From Barthelona sp. PCE (Eukaryota > Metamonada: BaSk clade): a stretch of DNA of 64,000 nucleotides. Location of the stretch: assembly GCA_040285745.1 (NCBI GenBank), contig JAUFOR010000008.1, positions 1,302,001 to 1,366,000 on the forward strand, written 5' to 3'. Position numbers and translations under genes: made by a program. A model generated the notes under the pieces. It was not told where the DNA came from and did no database searches. It was given only the letters and a program-made list of their open reading frames with translations. Shown piece after piece: positions 9,029-19,400 of the stretch. Position 1 is the stretch's first letter. The number at the start of each line of letters is the position of its first letter.

Positions 9029-10720
9029 ATGAAGTGGAAACATATTTTCTTCCCTTTTCTGAGTATGAGCGTTTTTAACAAACTGTTCACACTGTTATTT
9101 GTGGTTATTACGGTCTCTCAAGCAAGCAGAGTTTGCTATTCTGCTTATTATATTGAAAAAAGCGATTCATTCCAGATTAAACCTGTTTTGGATGCTTTTT
9201 CAACTGCATATGGCTGCTTTAATGATACATTAAGCACTACTGGCTTCACTACATTGCAGATTGAGTCCAAATTTGATCGATTTAACACAGCTCTCCCAGT
9301 ACTTCGTGCTATTGGATATTTAGAGGGATATCTTACACACTCACGTATCAAACGCTTCCATGCGCACCTACTGAAGAAGACCAAAGCAGAGATGAAATAC
9401 ACAGGTGAAGGATATCCCCCACAGCTCAAGAATTTCTTTACTACAAACATGAACTATCTTGAGTATTGGGCTCAGTTCGAACACGACGAGTATTACAATG
9501 CTGTTTCTATGATTAAAAAACAACTTTACGGTGTCGTTGAGGGTATGAAGGCTCAAGGAACGGAGTTCACATATTTTGATTTGTATTTTGTTAACTCATA
9601 CGCAGATATGATTGACATAATCCCCTCCATTTTGCTCAAGGAGGAGGAGCAGCACTATGACAACCGTTATTGGACCATGCACTCGCACTGCTCAGCAGGA
9701 ATTCGTTTGACAGACAGTGATATTTTCATGTGGCACACAACATGGAATTCCTATGAAGATATGCTTCCCTATCACGTTGCGAAGAGCTATTTGATGGGTA
9801 AGTTTGGATACACAGCAACAGGTATCTACGGCCAGTTGAACTCATGTGATGATTTTTGGAGATTGGAAAACGGTATCACAATATTTGAGACAACGTTGAA
9901 TGTTTTTAACGATGATCTGCATAAGAGCATCGTCCCTACCTCCTTCCTCAATTTTATTCGTACCCTTGCTGCAGTTCATGCGTTTGATACACCGGAATCC
10001 ATCGCACAGGGAATTACCATTCGAAACTCTGGTACATATAACTGCCAGTACTTCATAGTTGATTATAATGGGTTCAAAAACGGTCATTTGATTGATAAGA
10101 GCGCCTTTATGGTTGAAACTATGCCTAATTTCGAGATTGTACAAGACGTTACAAGCATGCTTAATAGAGATAGTTCTTTCAGCACCGATCGCAAGGATAG
10201 CTATAAGAACACAGGATTTATTGGCTCATACAACATGCCTAAGGATCGCAGACTTTTTGTTGTCAGCGGTTACAAGGACCATATTGATAATCATGTAACT
10301 CCCATTCAAAAAGAGTTTTGGGACTACTACGGTTTCAGATGGAATGTATTTGAAACGGAGCTGCCAAAGGCACAGACATTGGATGATATCAAGAATCTGA
10401 TGAGGAGAAACAATGATAAAAGAGATCCCGGTCTCTCACTTGCTCCTCGTTTTGATCTACGCAAGCCTGATTCAAAATATGGAAAGCCCATGTCCTTTGG
10501 TGCTCATGATGTCAAGATCGCCACACTCAATCTTGATAAACCCCGTGACTTCCACTACATTGTATCTCCTCCACGTAACGAGGGCAACGACGGTCCTTTA
10601 CTTCCTGCATTTGTCTTTGGTCAAGATTCTGATATTCCTGATTGGAGTCCCAAAAAGTGGAATTTCACATGGGACTACGTTTCAGCAGAGGTGGATTTTA
10701 CAGCACCCTTAGATAATTAA
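9029..10720 (+). CDS. Phospholipase B-like (PLBD/laminin-A type) secreted hydrolase
   Basis: A 563-residue protein with a hydrophobic N-terminal signal segment (about residues 12-32). The phospholipase B-like family (Pfam PF04916) comprises Ntn-type lysosomal or secreted amidase/phospholipases that mature by self-cleavage before a cysteine. The diagnostic SHCSAGIRL...WHTTWNSYEDML block is present at 219-240, with C221 as the predicted nucleophile. Downstream GQLNSCDDFW and the ITIRNSGTYNCQYFIVDY segment also fit the family. The open frame extends 28 codons upstream from a TTG, but the first ATG gives the signal peptide. The downstream M13 is an alternative start. The stop overlaps AATAAA, and the convergent neighbour stops 7 nt away. 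Probable role: digestion in lysosomes or phagosomes. Confidence 0.9.
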   Translation: MKWKHIFFPFLSMSVFNKLFTLLFVVITVSQASRVCYSAYYIEKSDSFQIKPVLDAFSTAYGCFNDTLSTTGFTTLQIESKFDRFNTALPVLRAIGYLEGYLTHSRIKRFHAHLLKKTKAEMKYTGEGYPPQLKNFFTTNMNYLEYWAQFEHDEYYNAVSMIKKQLYGVVEGMKAQGTEFTYFDLYFVNSYADMIDIIPSILLKEEEQHYDNRYWTMHSHCSAGIRLTDSDIFMWHTTWNSYEDMLPYHVAKSYLMGKFGYTATGIYGQLNSCDDFWRLENGITIFETTLNVFNDDLHKSIVPTSFLNFIRTLAAVHAFDTPESIAQGITIRNSGTYNCQYFIVDYNGFKNGHLIDKSAFMVETMPNFEIVQDVTSMLNRDSSFSTDRKDSYKNTGFIGSYNMPKDRRLFVVSGYKDHIDNHVTPIQKEFWDYYGFRWNVFETELPKAQTLDDIKNLMRRNNDKRDPGLSLAPRFDLRKPDSKYGKPMSFGAHDVKIATLNLDKPRDFHYIVSPPRNEGNDGPLLPAFVFGQDSDIPDWSPKKWNFTWDYVSAEVDFTAPLDN

Positions 10721-10724
10721 TAAA
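10719..10724 (+). terminator. Poly(A)-signal-like AATAAA overlapping the PLB stop
   Basis: The last A's of the TAA stop form AATAAA followed by TAG. The same TTAATAAATAG string follows the GILT gene (around 30757-30767), and TAAATAG also follows the surface-protein gene near 29908. Recurrence suggests a 3'-end processing motif. Confidence 0.45.
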
Positions 10725-10727
10725 TAG

Positions 10728-12584
10728 TTAGATAGTTCCTATGCTTGCTGAACTAAAAATTCCATGTTCGCAGTTAGTCAGAGCTTCTAACACACTGTAT
10801 CTCTTGAGCTCAGTAGTTGAGGTTCCCAACTCATCAAATGATATTTCGTACTTAATAATGTCCAATCCATCAAGAGAAGGATTGATTCCTGATAGCAAAA
10901 AAGGTTTTGAAGGAAACAGCTCAAAATCACCAATTTCCTTGCCGTTTATCGCAGGAATACTTCTAGTTACAGATACCTCTCCATCAGCAAAGCGATACAC
11001 AACATTTCTAACAATAAAAACATCCTCACTGATGAAATGCACGAACCTCAACAAAGACTTATGAGTTATAGTGTTTTCCCCACTACAAATGGTGATCGGC
11101 AACAGTACAAGCGACTCCTTGTCAAACCACCACAGCTGGATACAATCAGGATTTAAAGTGATAGCCATCAATGGATTGAAATGGTTAATGTAGAGTTTCA
11201 TTGCAGGAACTTCCTCAGTAGTAAACTGAAATTTCCCCTCACACATGGTGCCAAACCCAATGAAATGATGCATGAGCACCCAGACTGTTTCATCGTAAAC
11301 GTCAGCTATGCCATATTCTTGCAAACAAACAATACTATCGTTAACATGCAATACTCTTGAGTTGTTCCTAACAAAAACATCGTCAGACCAAGCAGTGTAT
11401 TTATCACTGCTTGTTTTGCAACATTCTCCATCAACGTAATAGTATATTGAATCATCCTTGTGTTTTTCAGCGTGATACGTAACAACTCTACCGTATTTTG
11501 CGGAATAAGACTGTCTGAAATGGACTAATTCTGGAGCGTCCATGTTATTAAACATAAACAACATGTTTTTTGGAGTTTCATTCAAAATGTCGACAGAAAA
11601 AATACAATTGCTGTTATACAACAAAGGTAACATCCTTAAGGTTACTCTTCTCTTTTGTAACATACCCGATAATACCATACCAAACATTGCAGAAGGACTT
11701 CTTTCAATTACAATCGGAGCTAAGCATCCGTTGCTTGCATTGTACATCTGTCCGTTTATGCCAACGATTTGCCTCAACAGACAAGTTCCTATGCCTACGG
11801 TGAAATCATCAATGCCAGAATGTAGCGAGAAAGCAATGGAATCAAATTTTGGAGAAGAAACTTGTAAAAAAATTTTATCTTCATACTGAAAACAACACTG
11901 AATTAGTCTTTTAGGGAGCCTTAGAGGGGGATACGTTGCCAATTTGCCAAAGCAGCCATCTTCATCAATTCCAAACATATGAATGTGTTGATTCCCTAGT
12001 TCAATTACGTGATAGGTCTCGGAGTTCATGACGTAATACACTTCTTTCAACTTCATGTCTCCTATTTGTTCTAACTGTGGGTTATTAAGCGCATCAAAAC
12101 GAATATAAACGGTGGTATTGTCTTCCATTTTAAAAAAAGGTGCATTTCTACCCATATAATAAGTTCTTAAATTACCCAGATCAAAACATTCTGAAGTTAT
12201 CACGTCCACGTAGTGTAACGATTCATTACTCTTGTCGTAGTATATCACAAATCTATCTGCACAGATGCACTGCAAATTATACGTATCAAACGAAATCGGC
12301 AGTGTATACCGACCCACCTCTTCGACTACCCCATTGTTTAGAGAATAAAATGAAATATCATTATTTTCTTCAAGTTCATGAACTGATGCAAAAAATTTTG
12401 ACCCATGGCACTTATAGAACGATGAAGAAGGGAATGGGAGATCTACTTTCATGTTCACATTAGTGTATAAATGATGCCTATTTCCCAAAATTGTACCCTT
12501 ATGGGGTTCAAACAAAAATGAACCATTTGAAGAGTTGTGTATTGACCCATTGTCAGTGGTTATATTGCCCTTAATTCGAGGCAT
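10728..12584 (-). CDS. Uncharacterised beta-rich protein (possible paralogue of the 45.3-47.3 kb gene)
   Basis: A 618-residue ORF from the first ATG (product starts MPRIKG). It has no signal peptide, no transmembrane helix and no recognised domain. The sequence is a succession of short hydrophobic/aromatic strands separated by polar turns, of the kind seen in beta-propellers, with phrases such as HYVDVITSECFDLG and YYVDGECC. The protein at 45352-47304 has similar length, the same MP-x-I start and the same texture, so the two may be paralogues; this is inference. It converges on the PLB gene with only 7 nt between stop codons. Confidence 0.75.
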   Translation of the reverse strand: MPRIKGNITTDNGSIHNSSNGSFLFEPHKGTILGNRHHLYTNVNMKVDLPFPSSSFYKCHGSKFFASVHELEENNDISFYSLNNGVVEEVGRYTLPISFDTYNLQCICADRFVIYYDKSNESLHYVDVITSECFDLGNLRTYYMGRNAPFFKMEDNTTVYIRFDALNNPQLEQIGDMKLKEVYYVMNSETYHVIELGNQHIHMFGIDEDGCFGKLATYPPLRLPKRLIQCCFQYEDKIFLQVSSPKFDSIAFSLHSGIDDFTVGIGTCLLRQIVGINGQMYNASNGCLAPIVIERSPSAMFGMVLSGMLQKRRVTLRMLPLLYNSNCIFSVDILNETPKNMLFMFNNMDAPELVHFRQSYSAKYGRVVTYHAEKHKDDSIYYYVDGECCKTSSDKYTAWSDDVFVRNNSRVLHVNDSIVCLQEYGIADVYDETVWVLMHHFIGFGTMCEGKFQFTTEEVPAMKLYINHFNPLMAITLNPDCIQLWWFDKESLVLLPITICSGENTITHKSLLRFVHFISEDVFIVRNVVYRFADGEVSVTRSIPAINGKEIGDFELFPSKPFLLSGINPSLDGLDIIKYEISFDELGTSTTELKRYSVLEALTNCEHGIFSSASIGTI

Positions 12585-12655
12585 GTTCAAAAACCTGTTG
12601 AAAAGATAAAAAATAAAAAATTCAAGAAAGCTTTACACACTCAAGATATGTCTTG

Positions 12656-13819
12656 TTATTCAATCGGGGTCACACGGAACAAGAAGCAATCATGTCTGTT
12701 CAACTCCAAGCGTATGGTCTTATCCAAGAAAAAAGTTCGATCATTCCAAATATCATAAACTTTTGCCTTTTTGAGACCCAGATCAGCGATATCAAAGTCC
12801 ATATGGTAATCCCACATTGTGGTGAATATTACAACTGCAAAATCTCCATTAGAAAGACGTCTAGCCCATATCTCCCGTTCATCAACCAAATCCTTATACA
12901 TACGGTATCCTTGTGGTGAAGGATCCTGGTTGAGCGCCAAGGCATGTGTGTTTGTGACTACATCCAAGAGTTCCTTATTCTTTCCCAACTTTCGTAAATC
13001 TGCACCAATTACCAGAGGAGATCCAACAGCTGCGAAAGCGGAAAACTGTGTGCGTTGCTCAAAGAAGTCCATTCCAGAGCAGGATATCTCAAGCATGTCG
13101 GGATAATTGTATCCCTTTCCACCACCTGAATACTTGTGTTTTCCAGCCATAGCATGTAAGTTATGCATAAATGAGCTCCAAGAACACTTGATATCACGTG
13201 AAATACGCCACATGTCTGCGTACTTCATTGCAAAAGTTTGAACATTGTCAAGACCCCATGTACATGCTTCTATTGTGACTGATTCGTATCCTTTTGTGCT
13301 CTCTACGGCAGCTGCAAAATCAGACATGACTTTTTGCATGTTTAAACCCTTTGAATTACACCAATCCATCTTTATATAGCTTACTCCAAGCTCTTCGATG
13401 AAATACTTAGCGTCAACGTCGTAATGGCCGTATGATCCGGGTCTCTTTTGGCACGTTTGTCGGCCATAACAAGAGTATACTCCAAGGGAAGCAGCGTTGT
13501 TAGATACTGATTTAATCTTGTTATTTAGTGCAACCAGACCACTAGGGAACTTCTCTGTATCAAGAATAAGTTTTCCTGTGGTTTTTTCACGTCCAGTAAA
13601 GACACAATCGTCCAAAACAAAGTGTGAGTAACCAAATTGTGATAAGTATGAAAAAACATCGAGTTGTTGGTTGATTAGGTCCTCTGAAATATCACAGCCA
13701 AAGGCGTTCCACGTGTTGAAACCCATAGGTGGAAGATCTGTCTTGGGAAACGCGGCTATTGAGGAAAAAAAAGTAAAAAAGAATAATAGTACAAAACCCA
13801 GGTATGAGGTAGTTCTCAT
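12656..13819 (-). CDS. Alpha-galactosidase (glycoside hydrolase family 27), secreted/lysosomal
   Basis: A 387-residue protein with an N-terminal signal peptide (about residues 1-23). It then shows the GH27 signature LPPMGFNTWNAFGCDISE (29-46). The catalytic nucleophile is predicted as D142 in YIKMDWC and the acid/base as D199 in RISRDI. Paired cysteines (C42, C72, C117, C123, C144, C176) fit the GH27 disulfide pattern. It would remove terminal alpha-galactose (or N-acetylgalactosamine) from glycans in lysosomes or outside the cell. Length and architecture match typical single-domain enzymes plus a short C-terminal beta domain. A TTTTTCAAACTTT element lies about 28 nt upstream of the ATG. The divergent HECT gene starts about 205 bp away. 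Confidence 0.95.
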   Translation of the reverse strand: MRTTSYLGFVLLFFFTFFSSIAAFPKTDLPPMGFNTWNAFGCDISEDLINQQLDVFSYLSQFGYSHFVLDDCVFTGREKTTGKLILDTEKFPSGLVALNNKIKSVSNNAASLGVYSCYGRQTCQKRPGSYGHYDVDAKYFIEELGVSYIKMDWCNSKGLNMQKVMSDFAAAVESTKGYESVTIEACTWGLDNVQTFAMKYADMWRISRDIKCSWSSFMHNLHAMAGKHKYSGGGKGYNYPDMLEISCSGMDFFEQRTQFSAFAAVGSPLVIGADLRKLGKNKELLDVVTNTHALALNQDPSPQGYRMYKDLVDEREIWARRLSNGDFAVVIFTTMWDYHMDFDIADLGLKKAKVYDIWNDRTFFLDKTIRLELNRHDCFLFRVTPIE

Positions 13820-14002
13820 GGTGGCAAAATAGACGATATTAAAGTTTGAAAAAGTGTAGAAAAGAAAAAACAGTTGCAGGTTTGGAATTCATTTGATAGC
13901 ATAATTGTTGCTAAATTAAGAGAACAAACATTATAAAGTGACAATAATTGAGAGTATGGATGATGTATCGTACTTGTAAAATTGTTTTTACAATTTTTTC
14001 TT

Positions 14003-14012
14003 TTTTCATTCT
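14003..14012 (+). promoter_or_regulatory. Candidate initiator element (TTTTCATTC) before the HECT gene
   Basis: A T-run followed by TCATTC, 13-19 nt upstream of the ATG at 14025. The same T-rich TCA element occurs close upstream of many starts in this window (see findings). There is no experimental support. Confidence 0.3.
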
Positions 14013-14024
14013 GTTTTTGTGGGC

Positions 14025-16472
14025 ATGTTTTCATCTCCATACGATCATGTCGATATGTCATTTAGGAAGAAGGTATCTAGAACTTCATTACCATATCCTC
14101 GTTTCGGAAACAGAAACTCTCCAATAATTCCTTCAAAACAGGACCAACAGTCAGCAATAGCAACCTCCGGACTCAGTATGAGCGAAGTCCGTATTAGACG
14201 TATGAAACTGCACGCTGCTCTGTTGTATCGTATTGGAAAGAGATTGCTTTTTGATGTAATTGCATTTGACGATGATTTAGCATCATTAGACTCCGAAGTG
14301 CAACAGTTCATTACTATATTTCGGGTTGACAAGACTATAATGGATTACATACAGCAACTTGAGAATTGTGATGCAGTTTTGGCAATTCTCTGTTTGATTT
14401 TCAAAAATATTTCTGTTGACCCATACATCTCACTCAAAGGGAGAACATTGCCTGTTGACATATTGGGCAAATACGTCTTTCACGCTCTTGGTCGAGTACG
14501 CATCTTGAAAAAAATAGACGTTGATACTTGCTCGTTTGTTGCATGGCTCATGCGTTTCTGTCGAGCAGAGGAAATGGTGGCGCCGTTACGAATTAATATA
14601 TCGCGGATTGACGCGATAAATAGTTTTTTCAAGCTCACATCTGATAACGACTTGTTTTCTCTGCTTTTTTCACCCCTGTTTGCGATAGAGCGGACGGCAA
14701 TTGCCCACGTGCAGGCTCACAGAGCAGAGTATGCACCAGAAATCGTCATTTACTGCTCAAGGTTGGGGAATTGTTTCAATGAGTTCCGCCCGTTTTCAGA
14801 CCCAGAACTTGCAGTCGCCATGCTTCACTTCAACAATGCATGTATGTTTACAGTGGAAGAGGTGCTGCGAGTGGAAGTAATTGAAAAGAGCGTGCTTCTT
14901 GCACTTTTTAAGTTTCATGACAGAGATATTGGGATTGCACAGCGCATTGTTGCATTGTCTAGCACATGGATCCAACTACACAACGAAGCTGCAGTCGCTG
15001 TACTACAATCAAACGACACCCAGCGCAGAAAACTTGACTTCCTCGGTTTGCTTCCTCACAGTCCGATCAACTGCACCCTGAACCAGGACTTCTTCGACGA
15101 GTTTATGCTTTTCCTTGACGCCCTTCCGCTGTGTGATTTCACAGCACCGAATTCTTTTGAGCTTAATATTCTAAAGCATATCTTCAGCCTATGCCTGCTT
15201 TTTTTCATGCGGAAAGATATCGAATACGGGCAGATAGACATTGTTTCTATCCAAATTCAGCGGATAACACAACATTTTCAGGGATTTTTCCCGAGTTTCA
15301 GATTGTTCCCAAACATTTGTACTCAATACTTTACTGAGATGCTTGACGAGGCACGGGGTGTTGGAGAAGTCCCTGGGATCGTTAGTATTGTTCTAGAACG
15401 ATGTCCCAGTCTTATTGATGTTGAGGAGCGTACTCACTTGCTAAAGATCGATGGTGAAGGGGGCATATCAGTGAATTTGAATAGGGCGCACGTGTACGAC
15501 GAGACGAAGAGGATCTTCCAGCGCAAGACAACAGCTGAAATGCGCGGAAGAATTCATGCAAATTTCATCAACGAGGAGGGTATTGATGCTGGTGGTTTGA
15601 GTCGTGAATGGATGAGTTTAGTGACCCAGGCCATTGTCGAGAAACTGTTTGTTCGCGCAGCAATGGACAATGATTTCTATGTACCAAACATGGTTGACGA
15701 TTCGCTTGATGAGTCGGATTTTAGATTTGCAGGTCAGTTTATTGCAATGTGCGCGCTTCAGGGATATTCGTGTGGCATCCCATTGATTCATACTCTCTTT
15801 GTTGATTATGATGAAGTTGATCCTGTATATATTCTTCGTATGATTGGTAAAGGGACTTTTGTAGATCAGATGCTGCTCACTGAGAATCTGGCAGATTTGA
15901 ATTTGTCAACGACTGTCAAGTATGATAACGGGACAGACGTTGATGTGTGTCCAGGGCAAAACCTGACTAATGATAACGCAGTGGTATATTTGCAGCGCTA
16001 TTGTGAGCACATGCTTTTTAAACAGTATGGTAGTTTTCAAACATCATTTAAAAATGCGTTTTACGATGTTTTATTTAATGGAGGGCCGCCAAAGTACTTT
16101 GTTTTCCACGAGTATTCCGATTTGATTGGCGGAATTAAGCTTACACCCGAGATACTGAAAAGTTGCATCACATTCAATGGTCCTAGTATCGTTAACAAAT
16201 TTCTGTTTGACTTCATTGATGAGTTATCCCATGTAGATTTACAGAGATTGCTTCAGTTCATCACTGGCCAGGCCTTCCTCCCACTGCACGGTGTGCAAGA
16301 GGGGTACATTAAGATTCGTACAATAACCTTTGATGGAGATGCTATTGCACCATTGCCAATTGCTCATACATGTGGTCGTTCGATGGACCTACCTGCATAT
16401 CGGAGTAGGAGCCAATTCAAGACAAAGGTTTTATTTGCAATTCGAAACTGTATTACGTTTGGGTTTGGATAA
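14025..16472 (+). CDS. HECT-type E3 ubiquitin-protein ligase
   Basis: An 815-residue protein whose C-terminal third is a complete HECT domain. It begins around the ETKRIFQ...ANFINEEGIDAGGLSREW region (about residue 490-530). It ends with AHTCGRSMDLPAY, where C783 is the predicted ubiquitin-accepting cysteine, and finishes with FGFG as HECT ligases do. HECT E3s take ubiquitin from an E2 onto the cysteine and then pass it to a substrate. The N-terminal 480 residues are helical with no recognised substrate-binding domain, so the substrate is unknown. The frame opens two codons earlier at a GTG; the ATG at 14025 is preferred. The convergent neighbour's stop is only 9 nt beyond this stop. Confidence 0.95.
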   Translation: MFSSPYDHVDMSFRKKVSRTSLPYPRFGNRNSPIIPSKQDQQSAIATSGLSMSEVRIRRMKLHAALLYRIGKRLLFDVIAFDDDLASLDSEVQQFITIFRVDKTIMDYIQQLENCDAVLAILCLIFKNISVDPYISLKGRTLPVDILGKYVFHALGRVRILKKIDVDTCSFVAWLMRFCRAEEMVAPLRINISRIDAINSFFKLTSDNDLFSLLFSPLFAIERTAIAHVQAHRAEYAPEIVIYCSRLGNCFNEFRPFSDPELAVAMLHFNNACMFTVEEVLRVEVIEKSVLLALFKFHDRDIGIAQRIVALSSTWIQLHNEAAVAVLQSNDTQRRKLDFLGLLPHSPINCTLNQDFFDEFMLFLDALPLCDFTAPNSFELNILKHIFSLCLLFFMRKDIEYGQIDIVSIQIQRITQHFQGFFPSFRLFPNICTQYFTEMLDEARGVGEVPGIVSIVLERCPSLIDVEERTHLLKIDGEGGISVNLNRAHVYDETKRIFQRKTTAEMRGRIHANFINEEGIDAGGLSREWMSLVTQAIVEKLFVRAAMDNDFYVPNMVDDSLDESDFRFAGQFIAMCALQGYSCGIPLIHTLFVDYDEVDPVYILRMIGKGTFVDQMLLTENLADLNLSTTVKYDNGTDVDVCPGQNLTNDNAVVYLQRYCEHMLFKQYGSFQTSFKNAFYDVLFNGGPPKYFVFHEYSDLIGGIKLTPEILKSCITFNGPSIVNKFLFDFIDELSHVDLQRLLQFITGQAFLPLHGVQEGYIKIRTITFDGDAIAPLPIAHTCGRSMDLPAYRSRSQFKTKVLFAIRNCITFGFG

Positions 16473-16481
16473 CAGCACTGC

Positions 16482-19400
16482 TCAAATGAAATTTTCATTT
16501 AGCTCAATGACTTCTGCCTCCAGCTGTTCCACAGATTTCCCTTCAACATCTTCGTCGTCAGTAAACACTGGCGGTGGGAACTCGTGCTCAGCCTCCTCTA
16601 CCAGCCTCGCCATAACATCATCATCGATCTTGATTGGGGAAAGAAGAGCTAGATCATAAAATGGAATTGGGAGATTTTCCTGTATGGGCGTTGAAGGTTC
16701 TTCATCTTCGTTATCTGCCACTTCGTCTTCTGATGCTGGTTCCTCTCCCGCCTCAATCTCAGGTTCCGACTCAGTAACCTTCTCTTTTAGCATACGTTTC
16801 ATCTCGCTTTGCTCCTGGAAAGCTTTGAATTCATCGACGATTTCATTAAAAGTCACATGATGCTTTTGTGTTATTCCTGTTTCACATGCATCTTTTTGCG
16901 CTTTCAGGTCTTCAATTTGCTCCTTACGCTTCTTGTCGGCACGAATGGCTAGCTGGATAAGCTTCTGTCTGTGCACGCTGGGATTCTTCTTCTTGAATTC
17001 TTCATACTGAAAGACACTTGGTGCTAATAAATGCAAGACGTATTTGCCTAACTCTGTGATATCGTGATCAATACTGAACGTGTTCATACTATTGCGAATG
17101 AGCGCATTCGCCCCCAATAAAACAAGGCGGAAGCCGAGCACGGGATTGTGAATAACTATATTGTGAACAAAGTTCATACCCATCTCTACGTTATATGCAC
17201 TACACGAGTCTTTCAGTAGAGAAAGAGGCTTATCCGCGTATTTTAGTAGAGCTGGTGATATGGAAGAACTGTAGCTCATACGGACGATGACCTTTGAAAC
17301 AAGAACTCCAAGGGAAGGATCAGTCACTTCTTTGTACTTCTTACGCAGGTATTGCATTGCGGTCAGAAGATCTTCTGCATGTAGCTCCTCAAGAATTCGA
17401 CCGTTGGCAAATGTGAGATGATAGATGGTAGCCAGTATCAGAAGGAGCATAGAATGTCTGCGTTTGCACGTTCTGATGAGATTGAACGATAGCTCTGCAA
17501 AGATTGACTCAAGATTACGATCCTTCAACAAGTCTTTACCAATCGTCTGCAGTGAAAGCAGCGATACTATGTTGATCATTGCAAGTCTTAGGTGATGGTT
17601 TGAACGATGACGCATGAGCGTTTCGTTGAATATCTCAAAAACGTCCATTCGGAGCAAGAGTTTGCGCATTTCTGATGATAGAAGACAAGCAGCGATTGTG
17701 ATACAGACGCGGTCAGGAACTACAGGCATGAACCTCAACAGTTCTTCAAAGAAGAGCTCGGCATCCATCTCGCTCTTAAACTTGATGTATTCCTTTGGAT
17801 CTTCAGAAAGAACAATTGAAAGTGTGATGAGGTCAAGAACAACACAAATGACATCAGTGTCCTCAACGCCTGCAGGAATATCAGATAACTCAGACAATAG
17901 TGTGACTATGCTACTGCCATGTAGGTTATGCTCTTTAATGCTGTTATATCTAGCACTTGAAAATGAACTCAGCAACAGCACTCTATAACTGAGATCAAAA
18001 AGTGCTACACGTGCCTTGCGCTCCTCACGGAGTTCTGTAAAACGAATTTTTTCTGTGAAGGCAAACATTTTCTTGGTGACATCGTATGCCTTTTCAAAGT
18101 CACTTCTTCTTTCGCGCTCTCTATGCTTGCGGCGACGCTTCCTCTTAATATACTTCTTGTTGTCCTCTTCGTACAGCACGCGGTCACGGATTGCTTTCCT
18201 CAAAATCTCTTCTTTTCTTTGTTTACGCACCAAGCGCTCGTGATGCAAGAGTGATTGGAGGTAATCCTTTTGGTTGAGATGTCTCAGATCAGTGATGACG
18301 GTGTGGTCGAGTTTTGCGCATGTTTCAAAAGGAATCGCACAAATTCTTTGAATATCGCACTCGGAACCCATCATTTTTTTGAACATTGTATAGTTCGTCA
18401 AACTCAGATACACAATCGTCAGTGCAGATGCCACAATTGGGTGTCTGTTGCGGTGGATGACGGCTAGCTTCGATAGATGGTCGAACAACATGTGCACGTG
18501 GTCAATTCTGTGCAAATACGGGAAACAAAACTGGAACAGCTGCTCTGTCACAAACAGAACGTTGGCAATGATTGCAGCCGATAGACGGATGGTACTGGAC
18601 TGGATGAGTACATTGATAGCCTTGAAAAGATCATTAACTACGCTGATTAGGCTGTCGTTCTCTTCGGGCCACACATCGGCCACGTTGATGAGGTATGCCT
18701 TTGCTGCGCTCAGCGCACAGTTAATGACACCTTTGAAGGATGTCTTGCTTGCAATGACTTCATTGACAGCAATGAGGACTCTCTCATCAAAAATCAACGT
18801 TTGCTTCTGAGCCAACAGTTCAATAACACCAAATAAAGTCTCGATCATAAAGTTCTCGTTTCCGTTAACCTCAATGAGTTTGATTGCCTTCCTGACTATG
18901 TCATCAGGTTTAGCTATCTCTAGATCTGTATCAACATATAAAGCAAAAAGCATTCCAAAAGTGGCAATTGCAGCGCTTGCAGTATCGAACCACCGACAGC
19001 ACATTGTACCGACGGAGTTTAAGAAGTCTGACTCGAATGAGAACTCGTGTGTGGCGTAAATCGTTGTAAGACAAAGCATTGCACCTAATTGGACCGATTC
19101 TGAAATGGAGTCATCGATGTTGATGATGTGCATTTGGAACACAGTAACAAACCCAGCACGGACAAATGCATTACTGGAGTCTGCGTTGAGTAGTTTAGTT
19201 AGAAGAACGACAGCAATTTTTGAAAAATCTACAACAAAAATCTCCATCAAAAGAAACTCTAAAATAGATATCTCTTCACCGTGGCTCAGCATATGTGCGT
19301 GATTCTCTTCGCATGCAGAGATGAACAAAGAGAAAAGATCCATAGCTGACGACACATCGCATGTTTCTCTCAATTCCTTGTATAAAAGACCCATCACACC

